Assembly: GCF_963675165.1 (NCBI RefSeq)
Contig: NC_087377.1
Coordinates: 11,704,632 to 11,768,631, forward strand
Direction of reading: 5' to 3'
Origin: Halichondria panicea
Lineage: Eukaryota; Porifera; Demospongiae; Suberitida; Halichondriidae
Length of the DNA stretch: 64,000 nt
Positions 10,772 to 21,796 of the stretch are shown in pieces. The position numbers were made by a program, and so were the translations under genes. The number at the start of each line of letters is the position of its first letter. Within the stretch, counting starts at the first letter, position 1. The notes below the pieces were generated by a model. The model was given only the letters and a program-made list of their open reading frames with translations. It made no database searches and had not been told where the DNA came from.

Positions 10772-11400
10772 TCACATTGGATCGTGTTGTTCTATTCTCC
10801 CTCTGAGGATCATTATCCCCAGCAGCTGACAGAGTGAAGTGAGACAGTCCACTCCAGCAGACTGCACCAGGGCATTGTCATATTGCTCTGGGGGTGGGTG
10901 AGGGGGATACATGTAATTAAGTGGAGTATATACAGATCTCGTTATTTATTGAAATAGCTTAAATGTAGGAAACAAGGACAGAATAACATTGAACACTCAA
11001 AGTAGTTGGATGCATGTAGTCACAGTACAATTACACAAATACAAGAAAATGTTATGTGGAATCTACTTAGAAAATTTCTTGCAGTGTCAGCTTTTGAGGA
11101 AATTTAGGTGATCTAGCTGGCTAAGAAATATCAACCCACGCTATCGATAGTACAACAAACATCACTAAAGTAACTTTATAGACTTAGAGAGTATAGGGTC
11201 ACCAGAGGACGTCCGACATGCGTGCATGAATAATTACAAGTGCTAATGTATTTTTTGGATCACACAATGACATCAATGCACTGAACTTATAGTGATTCGT
11301 GCACGCATGTCAGACCTTCTCTGGGGTCATACTGTAAGTATCCTTTATTCACCCATCTCACCAGTTTGAGCAGTGTCTCCATGAGGTTGTACAAGGTCTT
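10772..11400 (-). pseudogene. HEAT-like gene fragments, copy M2
   Basis: The terminal exon E motif (LLGRMI and following) is at 10772-10861. A truncated exon C (starting after CTCAC near 11361) runs into a CA-repeat after about 45 bp. Nothing else of the family remains. Confidence 0.45.
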
Positions 11401-11456
11401 CGCACACGCACGCACACGCACACGCACACGCACACGCACACGCACACACACACACA
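11401..11456. repeat. CA/CGCA microsatellite
   Basis: CACACG/CACGCA tract followed by (CA)n. It replaces the rest of HEAT-like exon C and recurs with a different length at 50580-50632. Confidence 0.85.
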
Positions 11457-11699
11457 CATTCTGAACTATATATATTATATTATAGATTAGTCATTACAGT
11501 AAAAAGTTATTGTATCTGTTTTGCCTCTGTGTGCGTGCAATGAAGTTCAACGCACGGGGTGAATGCTCTATGAGCATCTTGTTAATTATTTGTCTACAAA
11601 AACTGGAAGTGTAATTAAAAGAAGCTATGAATAAATTATCATAAAGGAAGTAAACAAGGAGGTTGTGTAAATATTCTCACTGTCAAGAAATAATTAGAG

Positions 11700-12632
11700 A
11701 TGACACTAATAGAGATAATAAAGCTCATTAGAGTTCTTCTGATTTGCTTTCTGGCTGGCTTCAGCACTGGTAAGACTGACTATTCAATTATAGATTTCCT
11801 TACATTGCTGCATGTTTCATAAAGCCCAATATTCAGTGAGTATGGAGAGACCATGTCCAATGGAAACAGTCACTTTCACCTGCACCGCTGCTGGAGATTC
11901 CTTAAGATGGGAACCATCAGATGTGACTCGTATTCTTGTCCGCTCTGATCTCAATGTACCAATGACGTTATTTGGCTACACTGTGACACTGATTGCAGCC
12001 AATGACACTACATTAACATCTATACTCTGTCAAGAACAGCAGAGAATGGGATCACTGTGTCCTGTGTAGATCCTGAGCCTACTGCGGCCCTGATAGGATC
12101 TTCAATAATCCGTTTAGCTAGTGAGTAATGTTTTTTTTCTGTCTAGGCCATTGTACCATCATATTCGATTTCTTATAGATCCACCAGGACCACCTTCCAT
12201 AATAAGACACTCCACTTTAAACACCTCAGCCAATGAAGTCAGTGTATCTGTACAGTGGAACCCTCCTACTGAGAATGGTGGTAGAGATGACCTCACCTAC
12301 ACAGTGACCATATCACCTCTGGCCCAGCTCTCTACTACTGTCCTCACATCCACCTCTGTCACAGTGACTGCTCAATACAATGTGGACTACACTGTCAGTG
12401 TTGTGGCTACCAACTGTGCTGGGAACAGTACGACTGCCGAGTACAGCTTTAGGATTGGTAAGTATTATCGTTTTGTACACACAGTTTCAACTGATCCTCT
12501 CAGGCAGCTGTCCTGTGTTGACCAACCCCATGAATGGAGCCTTTGGACCAGTCGCCAGCAGATTACCAGGATCCACAGTAACTATCCAGTGTGGCGATGG
12601 GTATGTATCTGCTGTTACGATGGTGACATGTA
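11700..12632 (+). pseudogene. G3: broken class B receptor, 3'-truncated
   Basis: Signal peptide exon 11700-11769 (identical to that of G2), Ig 11825-12120, FN3 12179-12457, CCP1 from 12504. The Ig exon has a 2-bp insertion (ACATCTATACTCTG, G2 has ACATCTACTCTG, near 12022) that leads to a TAG near 12067. CCP1 stops matching at about 12632 (after VTC) and runs into sequence homologous to the G2 downstream spacer, so CCP2 and the TM exon were lost by deletion. G8 shares both lesions, so they predate the segmental duplication. Confidence 0.82.
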
Positions 12633-12978
12633 ATAGTCAGCAGTTGTACTGTTCCCAGCACAATTGGTAGCCACAACAGGATCAATGGAGTGCAAGTAAG
12701 AGTTTCTATAGGCTTCTGGTAACATTTTCTTGGATTCTGATTCGTGGATTTAGTAATACTTCGTTCTCGAGTTATGCCTAGTTTTATTACTGGGAATGCC
12801 ATTGAAGCCTTTTCAGAAGAATGCGTAGCACAATTTGTCCATGGAGTGTTGCTACTCTACTTATAGTAGTTACATGTAGCTCTGCTAAAATGCTCATCAT
12901 GATAAATCATATCATATCATGTGTGTACGTATTAGCAATATTAGCTAGTAGCTTTATATTGACACAGCATCAGCACCC

Positions 12979-14218
12979 TGGATCAAGGTCAAGAAGTATG
13001 CGTAGTTTTCTTTGATATCAAAAAGGCATTCGATACTGTCCCCCATGTCAATCTTCTGAAACATCTACAGTCACTTAATTTTAACAAATATTTACTAAAC
13101 TGGGTGCATAGCTACTTACTGGAGAGGAAACAGTTTGTGGGTATTGATGGCAGTAACTCAGACAGCTTACATGTTCTCTCAGGTGTGCCCCAAGGTTTGG
13201 TTTTGGGTCCACTATTGTTCATTACGTACATAAACCAAGTCACAGATGTTATTTCTCAAGACAGTAAGCTAAATATGTTTGCTGATGACATGGCCTTATA
13301 CAGAGTTATCACATCTACTAATGACTACATGAATCTTCAAAAGGACATTTCTAAAGTCTCAAATTTTTTGAACACTAAATTATTAGAATTTAATCTTGGC
13401 AAGTGTAAGTTTATGTCCGTTTCTAAGAAAACATCGCGCTCATTGAAGGCTCCAACTCTACTTCTAAATGGTTATGTACTGCAGCAGGTTTCTAACTACA
13501 AGTATTTAGGAATTACCATATCGGCTGACTTGAGCTGGCACACTCACATCAATACGATTTGTAATAAAACAAGGAAGTTGATAGGTCTCCTACATCGCAG
13601 GTTCTCTGAGAATTCTTCTCCAACAACACTGTTAAAGTTGTATACATCGTTCGTGAGACCACATCTGGAATACGCATCCTCTGTATGGAACCCATTTCAC
13701 AAGTGTGAAATAAACAATTTAGAAAAAGTCCAGAGATTTGCTATGAGAGTCTGTCTGAAGAAATGGAATTTGAAAAGTGAAGAATTACTCACCTTGACCA
13801 GGCTTCCTTCTCTGCAGCTGAGGCGCCTTGCTGCGGTGCTTTGCCACCTTTTCAAAATACTACACAATCTAACTGACTTCCCAAACAACCCAGCAACCAA
13901 GAGAAATATGACGTACAGTAGTAAAACTGTTAACTGTTTTACTCTGGTCCCCTACCAATGTAGAACATCCTTTTACAAATTCTCATTTTTTCCGCATGCA
14001 ATCACAATATGGAATAGGCTGGTTAGCCACAAGGACTTTACTTTAGTAGACTGTACTAGTATAAGTTCATTTAAGTCTCATCTGTATTCACATCTAGTTG
14101 ACATGTTGTAACTATTAAAACGTATGTTATAGGACTCACTTCACCCTAGCTTTGTAGCTATTTGTGTATCCTTGCAATTAATTGCTAAATCTTTCATAAA
14201 AAAAAAAAAAAAAAAAAA
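12979..14218 (+). mobile_element. 5'-truncated LINE insertion with poly-A tail
   Basis: Inserted 1240 bp, ending in a run of about 20 A. It is flanked by GCACCC at 12973-12978 and 14219-14224 (target duplication, 6-7 bp). The duplicated locus at about 52130-52145 has the uninterrupted sequence CATCAGCACCCGCGGTACTG, which is a direct empty site. Insertion therefore postdates the segmental duplication or is allelic. Confidence 0.93.
12981..14111 (+). CDS. LINE reverse transcriptase, C-terminal part
   Basis: Open in one frame from the truncated 5' end to TAA at 14109-14111, about 376 codons; the first internal ATG is at 13104. The palm motif FFDIKKAFDTVPH (catalytic Asp) is followed by GVPQGLVLGPLLF (canonical Ser replaced by Leu) and the catalytic box NMFADDMALYR (FADD, typical of jockey/CR1-like LINEs). 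Thumb and C-terminal regions follow (YKYLGITIS, RPHLEYASSVW). Upstream endonuclease and fingers are missing, as usual for a 5'-truncated insertion. Not itself mobile; clade not resolved. Confidence 0.88.
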   Translation, partial: DQGQEVCVVFFDIKKAFDTVPHVNLLKHLQSLNFNKYLLNWVHSYLLERKQFVGIDGSNSDSLHVLSGVPQGLVLGPLLFITYINQVTDVISQDSKLNMFADDMALYRVITSTNDYMNLQKDISKVSNFLNTKLLEFNLGKCKFMSVSKKTSRSLKAPTLLLNGYVLQQVSNYKYLGITISADLSWHTHINTICNKTRKLIGLLHRRFSENSSPTTLLKLYTSFVRPHLEYASSVWNPFHKCEINNLEKVQRFAMRVCLKKWNLKSEELLTLTRLPSLQLRRLAAVLCHLFKILHNLTDFPNNPATKRNMTYSSKTVNCFTLVPYQCRTSFYKFSFFPHAITIWNRLVSHKDFTLVDCTSISSFKSHLYSHLVDML

Positions 14219-15010
14219 GCACCCGCGGTACTGTTGTAATTGTTGACAATGAACTACACAGTCATTATAGAAGAGGGAAACAGAAGTCTATCTGATGGCT
14301 TGGTGAACTAGAGCATGAAGTGCTAACCCTCAGCTACTGACATGAATCTATACAAACCTAAAGCATGTTACACAATAAATGCAGAATGTATGAGCATAAA
14401 AGCTGGCTAGTAAACAGCACAAGTAACAAGAGCAATAAAATTAAAGGCATGCTGAAACTTTTGAGAAATGCGTTTTAGTGGTGCATGAGACATGCACTGT
14501 GGACTAGAATCACATCAAAGTCAGCAAAGAAGCCTGGAGTCTTGTGGCTCCTGATATGCTCTGGAGCTAAAGAAGCAACAAACTACAATTCTAGCTTTCT
14601 ACTTTAGGGACCCTGTTCCATTGCTCCTGGTAAAGGATCACTTCAGCTGAAAATACGCACCTTGATTAAAGGCCACGCGTATATTCATAATACATGTACA
14701 CGTGCAAGTGTCTTTTCATAATCGATTAATGACATCTGTTAATCCGGAAATTTCATATATTTGGATGGAGTCTGGTCTCGCTCTATACCGATTAGCGAGG
14801 GTCTACTGTATTAATTTTGCATGCATCTCCCCATGCACTTTTTTTATGCAGTAAACGATAATTATTACCACCTCTGAGGCACTTCTCACACGTATAGATC
14901 ATATAAACTATCTAACATGTAATGACACAATATGCGATTTGACATGGGTACATGCAGTCGTCCTAGGCTTTGAGTTGTTGGCCTAAGTCATGTAGATATT
15001 ATTTAATTAC
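14219..15010. repeat. Spacer with a dispersed repeat
   Basis: Sequence around 14280-14700 (GGCATGCTGAAAC, GACCCTGTTCCATTG, CTTCAGCTGAAAATACG) recurs at about 27590-27960, 52200-52600 and 62030-62410. Looks like an old dispersed element; no coding signal recognised. Confidence 0.45.
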
Positions 15011-15329
15011 TCACATTGGATTGTGTTGTTTTATTCTCCCTCTGAGGATCATTCTCCCCAGCAGCTGACATAGTGAGGTGAGACTCCAGCATATTGCACC
15101 AGACATTTGTGTGCATGCATGTGTGTACATGTAAATAACTGGAGTACATTATCAATGTTGAAATTGCAACAAAGTACACAAACAGAAAGTGTTTTGGAGC
15201 AAACTTGTATGATATTGTAAATAATGGCTTCTAGAGTCATAATAACCCACCAGTCCATGAAATATGGGGAGTCCAAGAACAGCTCGAGGTATCTCTTGAA
15301 CACTCTCTTACCCAGCAACTTGGTAAACA
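15011..15329 (-). pseudogene. HEAT-like gene fragments, copy M3 (exons D and E)
   Basis: Exon D 15251-15329 encodes VFTKLLGKRVFKRYLELF with a GT donor. Exon E begins at its stop at 15011 but has lost the usual acceptor (CAGCATATTGC). The copy at 52943-53270 is nearly identical. Upstream exons are absent. Confidence 0.45.
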
Positions 15330-16233
15330 CTGGAAAATGTGGACAGAGAGAGAGAGAAACTATTAGAGCAACATCGAACACATGCACTCAAGATACTGTA
15401 GTCACAGTACAACACAAAATAATTATTTTGTAATGTTCTATGGAATCCACTTTGAAAGTTTCTTACAGTGTCAGCTTTATAGTCTGTTTCAGTGAAGCAC
15501 TAGTGTCTAATAAATGTCAACCCATACACTATCACTAAAGTAACTGGAGAGCTACTTTTTTTCTATCCGTGATGCGCTACGTCATCGACTTTTTTCATCT
15601 TTTGTAGCCTCTATTTATAGCTAAAAGTAAAAAAAACATGCTTAAGAAAATCAAAATCAAGAATTTATGCAGCCTAGTTAATCAACAGAGACACAACAAA
15701 ACAAGATATGTAGGTAAAACATCATAGGCTTACAGCAGTGCTTCTTAAAAGGGGCACAAACTAATATAACACTTTCTCGTCTTTTACAGCCTCCATTTTA
15801 GCATTTTTGATTATAAATGTAAAAACATACAAAAGAGATTTAACCAAGGAAATGTATGCAGGCCAGTTCGTCAACATAGACACAAATAAGCAGGATCTGT
15901 AGGCAAAGCATCATTTGGCTACGGCAGTGCTTCTTAAAAGGGGGCACAGACCAATAATAACTAGTTTTCAAGCTCTAGAGCACCACAGTCAATTCTTCCA
16001 CGTTTGGACTTCACTTTAAGTAAAGCACAGGACACGTGTAGCCTTACTATACGCAATTCTAAAGTCTCATGAGACTAATAACTAACTAAAAGTAATAATT
16101 ACTAGGGTGACGCAAGCGCCATGGGGCAAGCGTGATGAATGTCATAATTTAACAAAGTTATTTGTTTGTGATTAGAGGTTGGAAACATAATCAATTGGGA
16201 ATTGGTACAATAGTGAGTAAGGAAAAGTCAAAT
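15330..16233. other. Spacer with a repeated internal motif
   Basis: The duplication with block B ends near 15555. The sequence then switches to a different segment with two diverged copies of a unit (CTTCTTAAAAGGGGCACA at about 15740 and 15930). CTAGGGTGACGCAAGCGCCA at about 16103 is repeated in the same orientation at about 20710. No gene seen. Confidence 0.35.
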
Positions 16234-16973
16234 TTAGGAGTGACGGCATACACTAGTGATCACATGGAAATCCTTGTAGGTTACATCAAACGGTGAAGCT
16301 TCGAGTAAGGTTTGAGCAGAAAGCTGTTTATCCATTGTGACTTGGTTTAGTATGTCTTCGTACCCTACCAAAGTAATGATGTTGACATTTGGTCCTTCGA
16401 TTAATAGCTTAGCTATTATCTTGGTTGGGGACTTGTTAGATTTTTGGGTAGTGCTGCACTTGTGGCATGTGACTAAATCGGCTTCATCAGTGATTGTTAT
16501 TTTGGCCTTGCATGACAAGCATGTTTTGAAATGGGTGAGTTCTTTGACAGCTACAATGGAGACACTAAAGAATCTCTGTAATGAACAATAATTATGAACA
16601 ATAATATTGGCTAACGTTTTGGTTGTATCAGTTACCGGAGGCTCTGCTGCTTTGGGTGGAAGCAGCATTTTGTTGTAGGCATGCATGCCTGACCTCACAA
16701 CTTTCTGTGTTTCGTCTGAGTTGCTGCGTTGATCTATTGGCATCCATTTGTGCCTGTCGAGCTTGTGCAGTTTCTACAATGATAGCTCAATGCCAGAACC
16801 GTTTCACTTCACTTAGTTATTAAATTACCTTCAGTCCTACGTGCCCTGTATCTTTCTCTGCGCTTAGCAAGCCTTGTTTCCTTCTGCTCAGCAGTTTCCT
16901 GCGCTCTTGCCTGTCGCTCTCGCTCCCTCCTTCTTCCTAACCTTTCTTGTTTCCTTTCGTTGTTAGTGTCCAT
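16234..16973 (-). pseudogene. RPA-like zinc-ribbon OB-fold protein, broken
   Basis: Reading leftward: an N-terminal basic exon 16829-16973 (starts MDTNNERKQ, with LAKRRERYRARR), then an exon 16234-16773 whose later part has CLSCKAKI and CHKC (a four-cysteine ribbon as in the RPA1 C-terminal OB fold), VGYEDILNQ and FDVTYKDFHVITS to the stop. The basic-repeat frame and the RPA-like frame do not join without a shift near 16740, so the gene is probably decayed. The C-terminus is matched by a second fragment at 25272-25445. RPA-like proteins are known cargo of Helitron elements, but no Rep/helicase is seen, so that link is only a guess. Confidence 0.45.
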
Positions 16974-18269
16974 CTTTTTCGAAATTAGCGTGCCTTGTGG
17001 CCTCATCTGTGCTAGCTAGCTCTTGTGCCCATGCGCAGCTTTCACATACATTTGGTAAAGGGTCACAAGTACAAAAAACAAATATCGTGCCGGTGTCATA
17101 AAATTTTAGGCCCCCCATGAGATTGGGCCTCCCCCAGGCCTAGAATTTTAAAATTCTGGGCCCCCTCTTAAAAGTTTAGGCCCCCTATTAAAAGTATCTC
17201 AGCGGTTATTATGATACATCTCAAAACTTGAACAAGTACAACAACAGAAAAACTAGCTATCTATTTGCAGTCTATTTGCAGTCTTTACAGTGCCAGTCAC
17301 TGAATGGAGCTTTCTTTATACGTGCACACTTCATGTGGTACCACCTGTCGCAGCCATCACACTGCACCATGTCGTTCCACAAGTCAGGCCTTATGCACTG
17401 GTAGCACGAAGCTACTACAGATACCCACACTATCTCACTTCGAGGGGTCTCCTGCCTTGATTTTGGGAACCTTGATAGTTTCTTCTTTTCAAAGCACCTT
17501 ACCAAATGCCGTCTGAGTTTTTGCTGGTCCAGTGTCAGCGTGTTTAAAGAGTCTCCAACTAAGAGGTGGTACGCCCATGCAATAGCAAATAAGCCACAGT
17601 CATATGACTCTTGTTGTTGTTGGACAGGCGGACACTCTGCCAGTAAACCAATTTCTTGACGTTGTGGTGGACTAAGTGTTGGATGGTAGAGCTGGAGTAG
17701 TTGATTTTCTACAGATCTAGGAAATTCTTTAGTGCCTGTCTGCAGGCTGTCATACCATAGACACTGCCTTCAATACAACTTGTCAGGATCCAGTGATGAC
17801 GTTCTGGCACAAACAGTATCTGCACTCCTAATATATAATAATAATATAATAAAAAGAATTGTTTCATAATCTTGAGACAGTTACATAACTCACCTTGAAC
17901 CCTCGTGCGCTTGTCCAAATCAATTGGGCGAAAACCAAGACGAAACTGCACTTTAAGTGACGATTGCAACCCAGATGTTTTGGAGAATTGGCCACTTAAA
18001 AGCATCATTGCAGCATCCACATGCTTGTCAGACAGCATGCCTGTTGGGGCGAGTAGTATCTCTCTGTCATGTGCCGTGAGAGAGAGCTCATTGACCCACT
18101 GTACTTCGGTCTATGATAAGGTAAGAATAGTACAGTAAAGGTACAGTAACAGACAAAAGATAATTGATTGAGACACAACACTCACCTTCTTGAAAACATC
18201 CTTAGTCTTACATTTGTTTGACTTAGGGTCTCTCTTTGGTGGCTGTGGATCCTCTTTCTTTGGGTCGTC

Positions 18270-18470
18270 TTTCTTTGGTGGCTGTTGGTCGTCTCTCTCT
18301 GGTGGCTGTGGGTCGTCTCTCTCTGGTGGCTGTGGGTCGTCTCTCTCTGGTGGCTGTGGGTCGTCTCTCTCTGGTGGCTGTTGGTCGTCTCTCTCTGGTG
18401 GCTGTTGGTCGTCTCTCTCTGGTGGCTGTTGGTCGTCTCTCTCTGGTGGCCGATCGCCTTCTGGTGGCTG
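18270..18470. repeat. 24-bp coding minisatellite
   Basis: About eight units, CGTCTCTCTCTGGTGGCTGT plus 4 bp, lie in the fifth Ginger exon. They encode PPERDDQQ/PPERDDPQ on the minus strand, a charged proline-rich linker between the integrase and protease modules. Confidence 0.85.
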
Positions 18471-19665
18471 TTTATTGTCTCTAGACAAGCTCCTTTCATT
18501 AAACAACTTCAGCCGACAGACATTCGCCTTCTTCTTGAGTATTTGACCAGAAAGGTTTTTTAGCTCATATAAGCCCTTACCTATATATACATATAATAAT
18601 ATATATATAATTATATATATAGTGCATGTGAATTCATTTTAGCTGTATAACATACAGGCTGTATAGATATAACTATTATCACTAAAATAATAATAATAAC
18701 TTACCTAAATCTCGGTTGATGAAATATGGCCCTAGCCATCTTGAGTCCAGTTTTCCTCCCTTCCTCTGCTTTTGAGCAGTATTCTCCAGCAAAACCTTCA
18801 TACCCACGCTAAGTGTGCTGACTTGCTGGTGTTTTCTGTCATACGTTTCTTTTTGTTTGCCTTGTGCTGACTTGATGTTGGCTTCAGCTGTTGTGAACAC
18901 TTCTTCACGGCTCTTCAAAAGATGCTCAATAACTTCTTCTGGGGTTCTTTCTTCAGGCTGACCGGGCAGTAGCTCACTATCAATCGGCAAACGCATCTCA
19001 GCTTGGAAGAGCATGAAGTAAGGAGAATGCTTGATCGATGCCTGACGTGATGCCCTATACCCCATGAGAATCATGTTGATCTTCTCGTCCCAGTTATCTT
19101 GGTTGTCATTCACAGTCTTAGCCAAACACCTAGAAAGAGTCTGGTTAAACCGCTCAGTTAATCCATTTGTCTGAGGGTGGTAAGCGCTAGTGATTCTATG
19201 CTGGGTGTTGGTTTTCTGGTACAACTGGGCTGAGAGTGAGTTGACGAATTCCCGACCCTGGTCAGTGATGATGACTTCTGCACAGCCCATTCTGCACATA
19301 ACCTATTAAGAGAGATTGATTTGCTGTAAATGATGTGCATAATAATTATTGCTATAGTGCACTTACAGAATAAAGGAATTTAGCTACTCCATGTGCTGTC
19401 TTGTCTGGTAGTGGGGCTGCTTCCACCCACTTGCTGAAATAGTCAGTGAGCGTTATGACATACTTGTTGCCCCTGGATGACTCTGTCAGAGGGCCAATTA
19501 AATCCATCCCAACTGTATGCCAAACCTTTGGTGTCACTGGTATTGGGTGGAGAGTCGATGCTGGTTTTAGTAGTCTAGGATTGGTACACTGGCACTTGGT
19601 ACATGTTTTCACCTATAAGAAATAAGTAGATCATGCAAATACACTAAAAGAAATACTATAGTAAA

Positions 19666-19740
19666 GTCCGGCTTAGCCTCGATTCAAGGCCGATTAAAAT
19701 ACGTATTTTAATCGGCCTGGAATCGAGGCTAAGTCCGGCT
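19666..19740. repeat. 58-bp palindrome in a Ginger intron
   Basis: Near-perfect palindrome 19674-19731 (arms TAGCCTCGATTCAAGGCCGA) flanked by repeated GTCCGGCT. It lies in the intron between exons 2 and 3 (19613-19748). AGCCTCGATTCCAGGC pieces also occur at about 25146, 36449 and 55425, so this is a small hairpin repeat family. Confidence 0.7.
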
Positions 19741-20622
19741 TCACTTACATATTCTTTGACTTCATTTGTTTGACCAGGCCAGTAATACTTGGCTGTGATC
19801 ATGTCCAATGTTCTGTTGACTCCCATATGACTTGGATCATGGATTGCTCCTATAATCCTTTTCCTCTGCTCCTTGTCTTCCACAACAAGCCTCTTCTCAT
19901 CACCTTTTTTGAAAATGTAATACTGCATGTAACAGTATGTAGACACAAATATATAGCGATAACTATATGTATAATATCTAGGTAATTTATGGCAACTGTC
20001 TCTTACGGGTAGATCCAACATAGTACAATTCTCCATCCACTGCATCAAAGCATTTAACTCTCCGCCTCAGGGAACGCTTGTCTTCTTTACTAAAGGATGA
20101 AGGGTACTCGTTCCTGCTTATGAGAGCATGAATAACTTCAAAGGTAAATCTTCCTTCACTTTTGGATTCCATGGTAGATTTAGTAACATGCCTGCTAACA
20201 TATTTGCTACTTTTATACACTCTCTGACAGGATCTGAGGTGAGGGTTCACAGATAACTAATAGCTAGAAGTCATAGTGTTATAGCACTCCCTTTGCTTTG
20301 TCCATTAGTATCATGCATAGATCAGTCAGCTAATAGCCAGAAGTCATAGTGTCATAGCACTCCCTTTGCTTTGTCCATTAGTATCATGCAGCATAGATAA
20401 GTCAGCTAATAGCCAGAAGTCATAGTAAGTCTAGTCCGTAAGCGCTTTTTGTTCCTGCAGAAAAGAGGGGGGCCTAATCTCACAGTGGGGGGCCTAGAAT
20501 GTTAACAGTTTAGGCCCCCTGGGGGGCGTAAACTGTTAACATTCTAGGCCCGGGGGGCCCAAAATTTTAAAATTCTAGGCCCGGGGGGGCCTAAACATGG
20601 GGGGGCCCAAAATTTTATGACA

Positions 20623-21660
20623 CCGGTCCATGACACACACACACACACACACACAAAATTGCAATGTTCATCACTACGAAGGGACTCGCTTCGCTCGCCC
20701 CAATTATAACTAGGGTGACGCAAGCGCCATGGGGCGAGCGAGCAATTTTGTATTTGCTGTACAGTCATTTGGTACAATGTGGTAATTTTAAGTATTATTG
20801 TTTATTTATGAATCGAATGAAATGAACAGTGATTGTGAATAACCGAGTAGTCCATGTAGACGACTTTCCTGTGCCAGCTGTATACCCGTAGCAATTATTC
20901 TGTCAGAGTGGTGTAGGGTTGTTGTCTTTGACTGTGCATGGTGTAACATGAAGTTGACTTACTAAGAGTGAAACATAATTATATCTATGAGTGAAAGTTC
21001 AGCACGAAAGAGCTGGCTGTACAAACTAAGCAAGGAGATATTATCACTTTTTGCTGGACCCAAATTACAAGGCTATAGTATACTGTCAGTGTAAACAATC
21101 CTTAAAGCTACTCTGACCTGTTGTAAGCGTGCCTGTGTGGCGGCCTCAGAAGTTTCCATCTGAGCTGGTCTGACCTGCCGTAGTGCTGTATTGTCTAAAG
21201 GTGCCTGTGCAACTTCAGAAGTCTCCATCTGAGCTGCTCTGATCTGTCCTAGTAACTGGCCTCGATCTCTGTTTTGTCCTGTTGAGCTAGCAGGTTTATT
21301 ATCACAAAAACACAAGACTTGGAAGTGAAATATGGCAAGTAAGCTGCTGTGACCTCCTGCAGGCGTGCCTGTGTGATCTTAGGCTCAGAAGGTCCCCATT
21401 TGAGCTGCTCTGACCTGCTGTAGGCGTGCTTGTAGCCTCAAGCGTCTCTGTGTCTTGTCTGAGCCTTTGTTCCTGAGTGTAGCTAGCTCTTGTGCCCATG
21501 CGCAGCTTTCACGTAAAAGTTGGTAAAGGGTCATGAGTACAAAAAACAAATATCGTGCCGGTCCATGACACACACACACAGACAAAATTGCAACGTTCAT
21601 CACTAGAATTACTTCGTTTCGCGGGCGTTGTGCCGGGAAATAATGCGCATCAAGGATGGT
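20623..21660 (-). other. Second copy of the basic-repeat gene 5' region
   Basis: The 17020-17093 flank joined to 20623-20690 matches 21490-21600, so the sequence hit by Ginger exists twice. On the minus strand 21070-21500 encodes short repeats (ARLQQVRAAQMETSE), a basic/glutamine-rich segment with a start near 21499. A likely relative of the N-terminal exon at 16829-16973; no conserved domain seen. Confidence 0.35.
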
Positions 21661-21689
21661 TGAGAGGAAATCAATATGAAATCAATGTG

Positions 21690-21796
21690 AAATGATCACG
21701 TGACTTACTCCCGTTGCCAATCCCCGGGCCTGTATTACTCTGGTGCAGCTATAAATGTAGTTTATGTCGCTGGGATTCATTTTCATACAGTTAGCG
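21690..21796 (+). promoter_or_regulatory. Class A promoter-proximal region (G4)
   Basis: An E-box CACGTG (21697-21702) and CCAAT (21717) lie about 80-100 bp ahead of the G4 ATG. The same order of CACGTG and CAAT-like box is at 39793 ahead of G6. Inferred only. Confidence 0.35.

Larger units (their letters stand above)
1880..15555. repeat. Segmental duplication, block A
   Basis: Matches block B (41240-53510) at high identity in the same orientation: from mid-CCP1 of G1 through M1, G2, the remnant, G3 and M3. Main differences are the LINE (12979-14218), minisatellite and microsatellite lengths, a ~50-bp segment near 10970-11015, and scattered substitutions. Confidence 0.9.
17272..20250 (-). 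pseudogene. Ginger-type integrase/transposase with Ulp1-like and PHD domains
   Basis: Seven exons in consistent phase: 20007-20250, 19749-19903, 19367-19612, 18705-19302, 18186-18580, 17894-18110, 17272-17827. Domains in order: N-terminal LRRRVKCFDAVDGELYYV; H2C2 zinc finger (IHDPSHMG, TCTKC); integrase core with D in GMDLIGPL, D in IITDQGREF and E in TNGLTERFNQ, exact D-x35-E spacing; GPY/F motif RWLGPYFI; a PPERDDQ repeat linker; Ulp1/C48-like protease with His in HHWILTS and Cys in ESYDCGLFA; C-terminal PHD finger (CYQC, CDGCDRWYHMKC, WHCKDC). The expected protease Asp segment reads VYGM, and a frame change plus TAG occurs at 17708-17720, so the protein is broken after the integrase. The integrase part looks intact. 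Confidence 0.8.
17094..20622 (-). mobile_element. Ginger-like DNA transposon with TIRs and CCGG target duplication
   Basis: 3529 bp. The left end TGTCATAAAATTTTAGGCCC (17094) is matched by its inverted copy ending at 20622, so termini are TGT...ACA. CCGG lies on both sides (17090-17093 and 20623-20626). A related uninterrupted site, ATCGTGCCGGTCCATGACAC, is present at about 21553, which confirms the borders. Subterminal palindromes sit inside each end (17140-17160; 20490-20550). It encodes a spliced integrase-Ulp1-PHD gene on the minus strand. Termini, 4-bp duplication and domain set fit Ginger1 (Gypsy INteGrasE Related) elements. Confidence 0.85.

Noticed and set aside
12821-13015. Short open frame just before the LINE
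   Set aside because: Lies in spacer shared with 9.2 kb and 52.0 kb, where it is not conserved.
18236-18563. Plus-strand open frames over the 24-bp repeat (VSLWWL, SGGCGSSL repeats)
   Set aside because: Shadows of the PPERDDQ minisatellite, which lies in a spliced minus-strand exon with matching phase.
17094-20622. Reading the integrase region as a Ty3/gypsy LTR retrotransposon
   Set aside because: No gag, protease or RT and no LTRs; inverted TGT...ACA ends, a 4-bp target duplication and Ulp1/PHD domains fit Ginger DNA transposons better.
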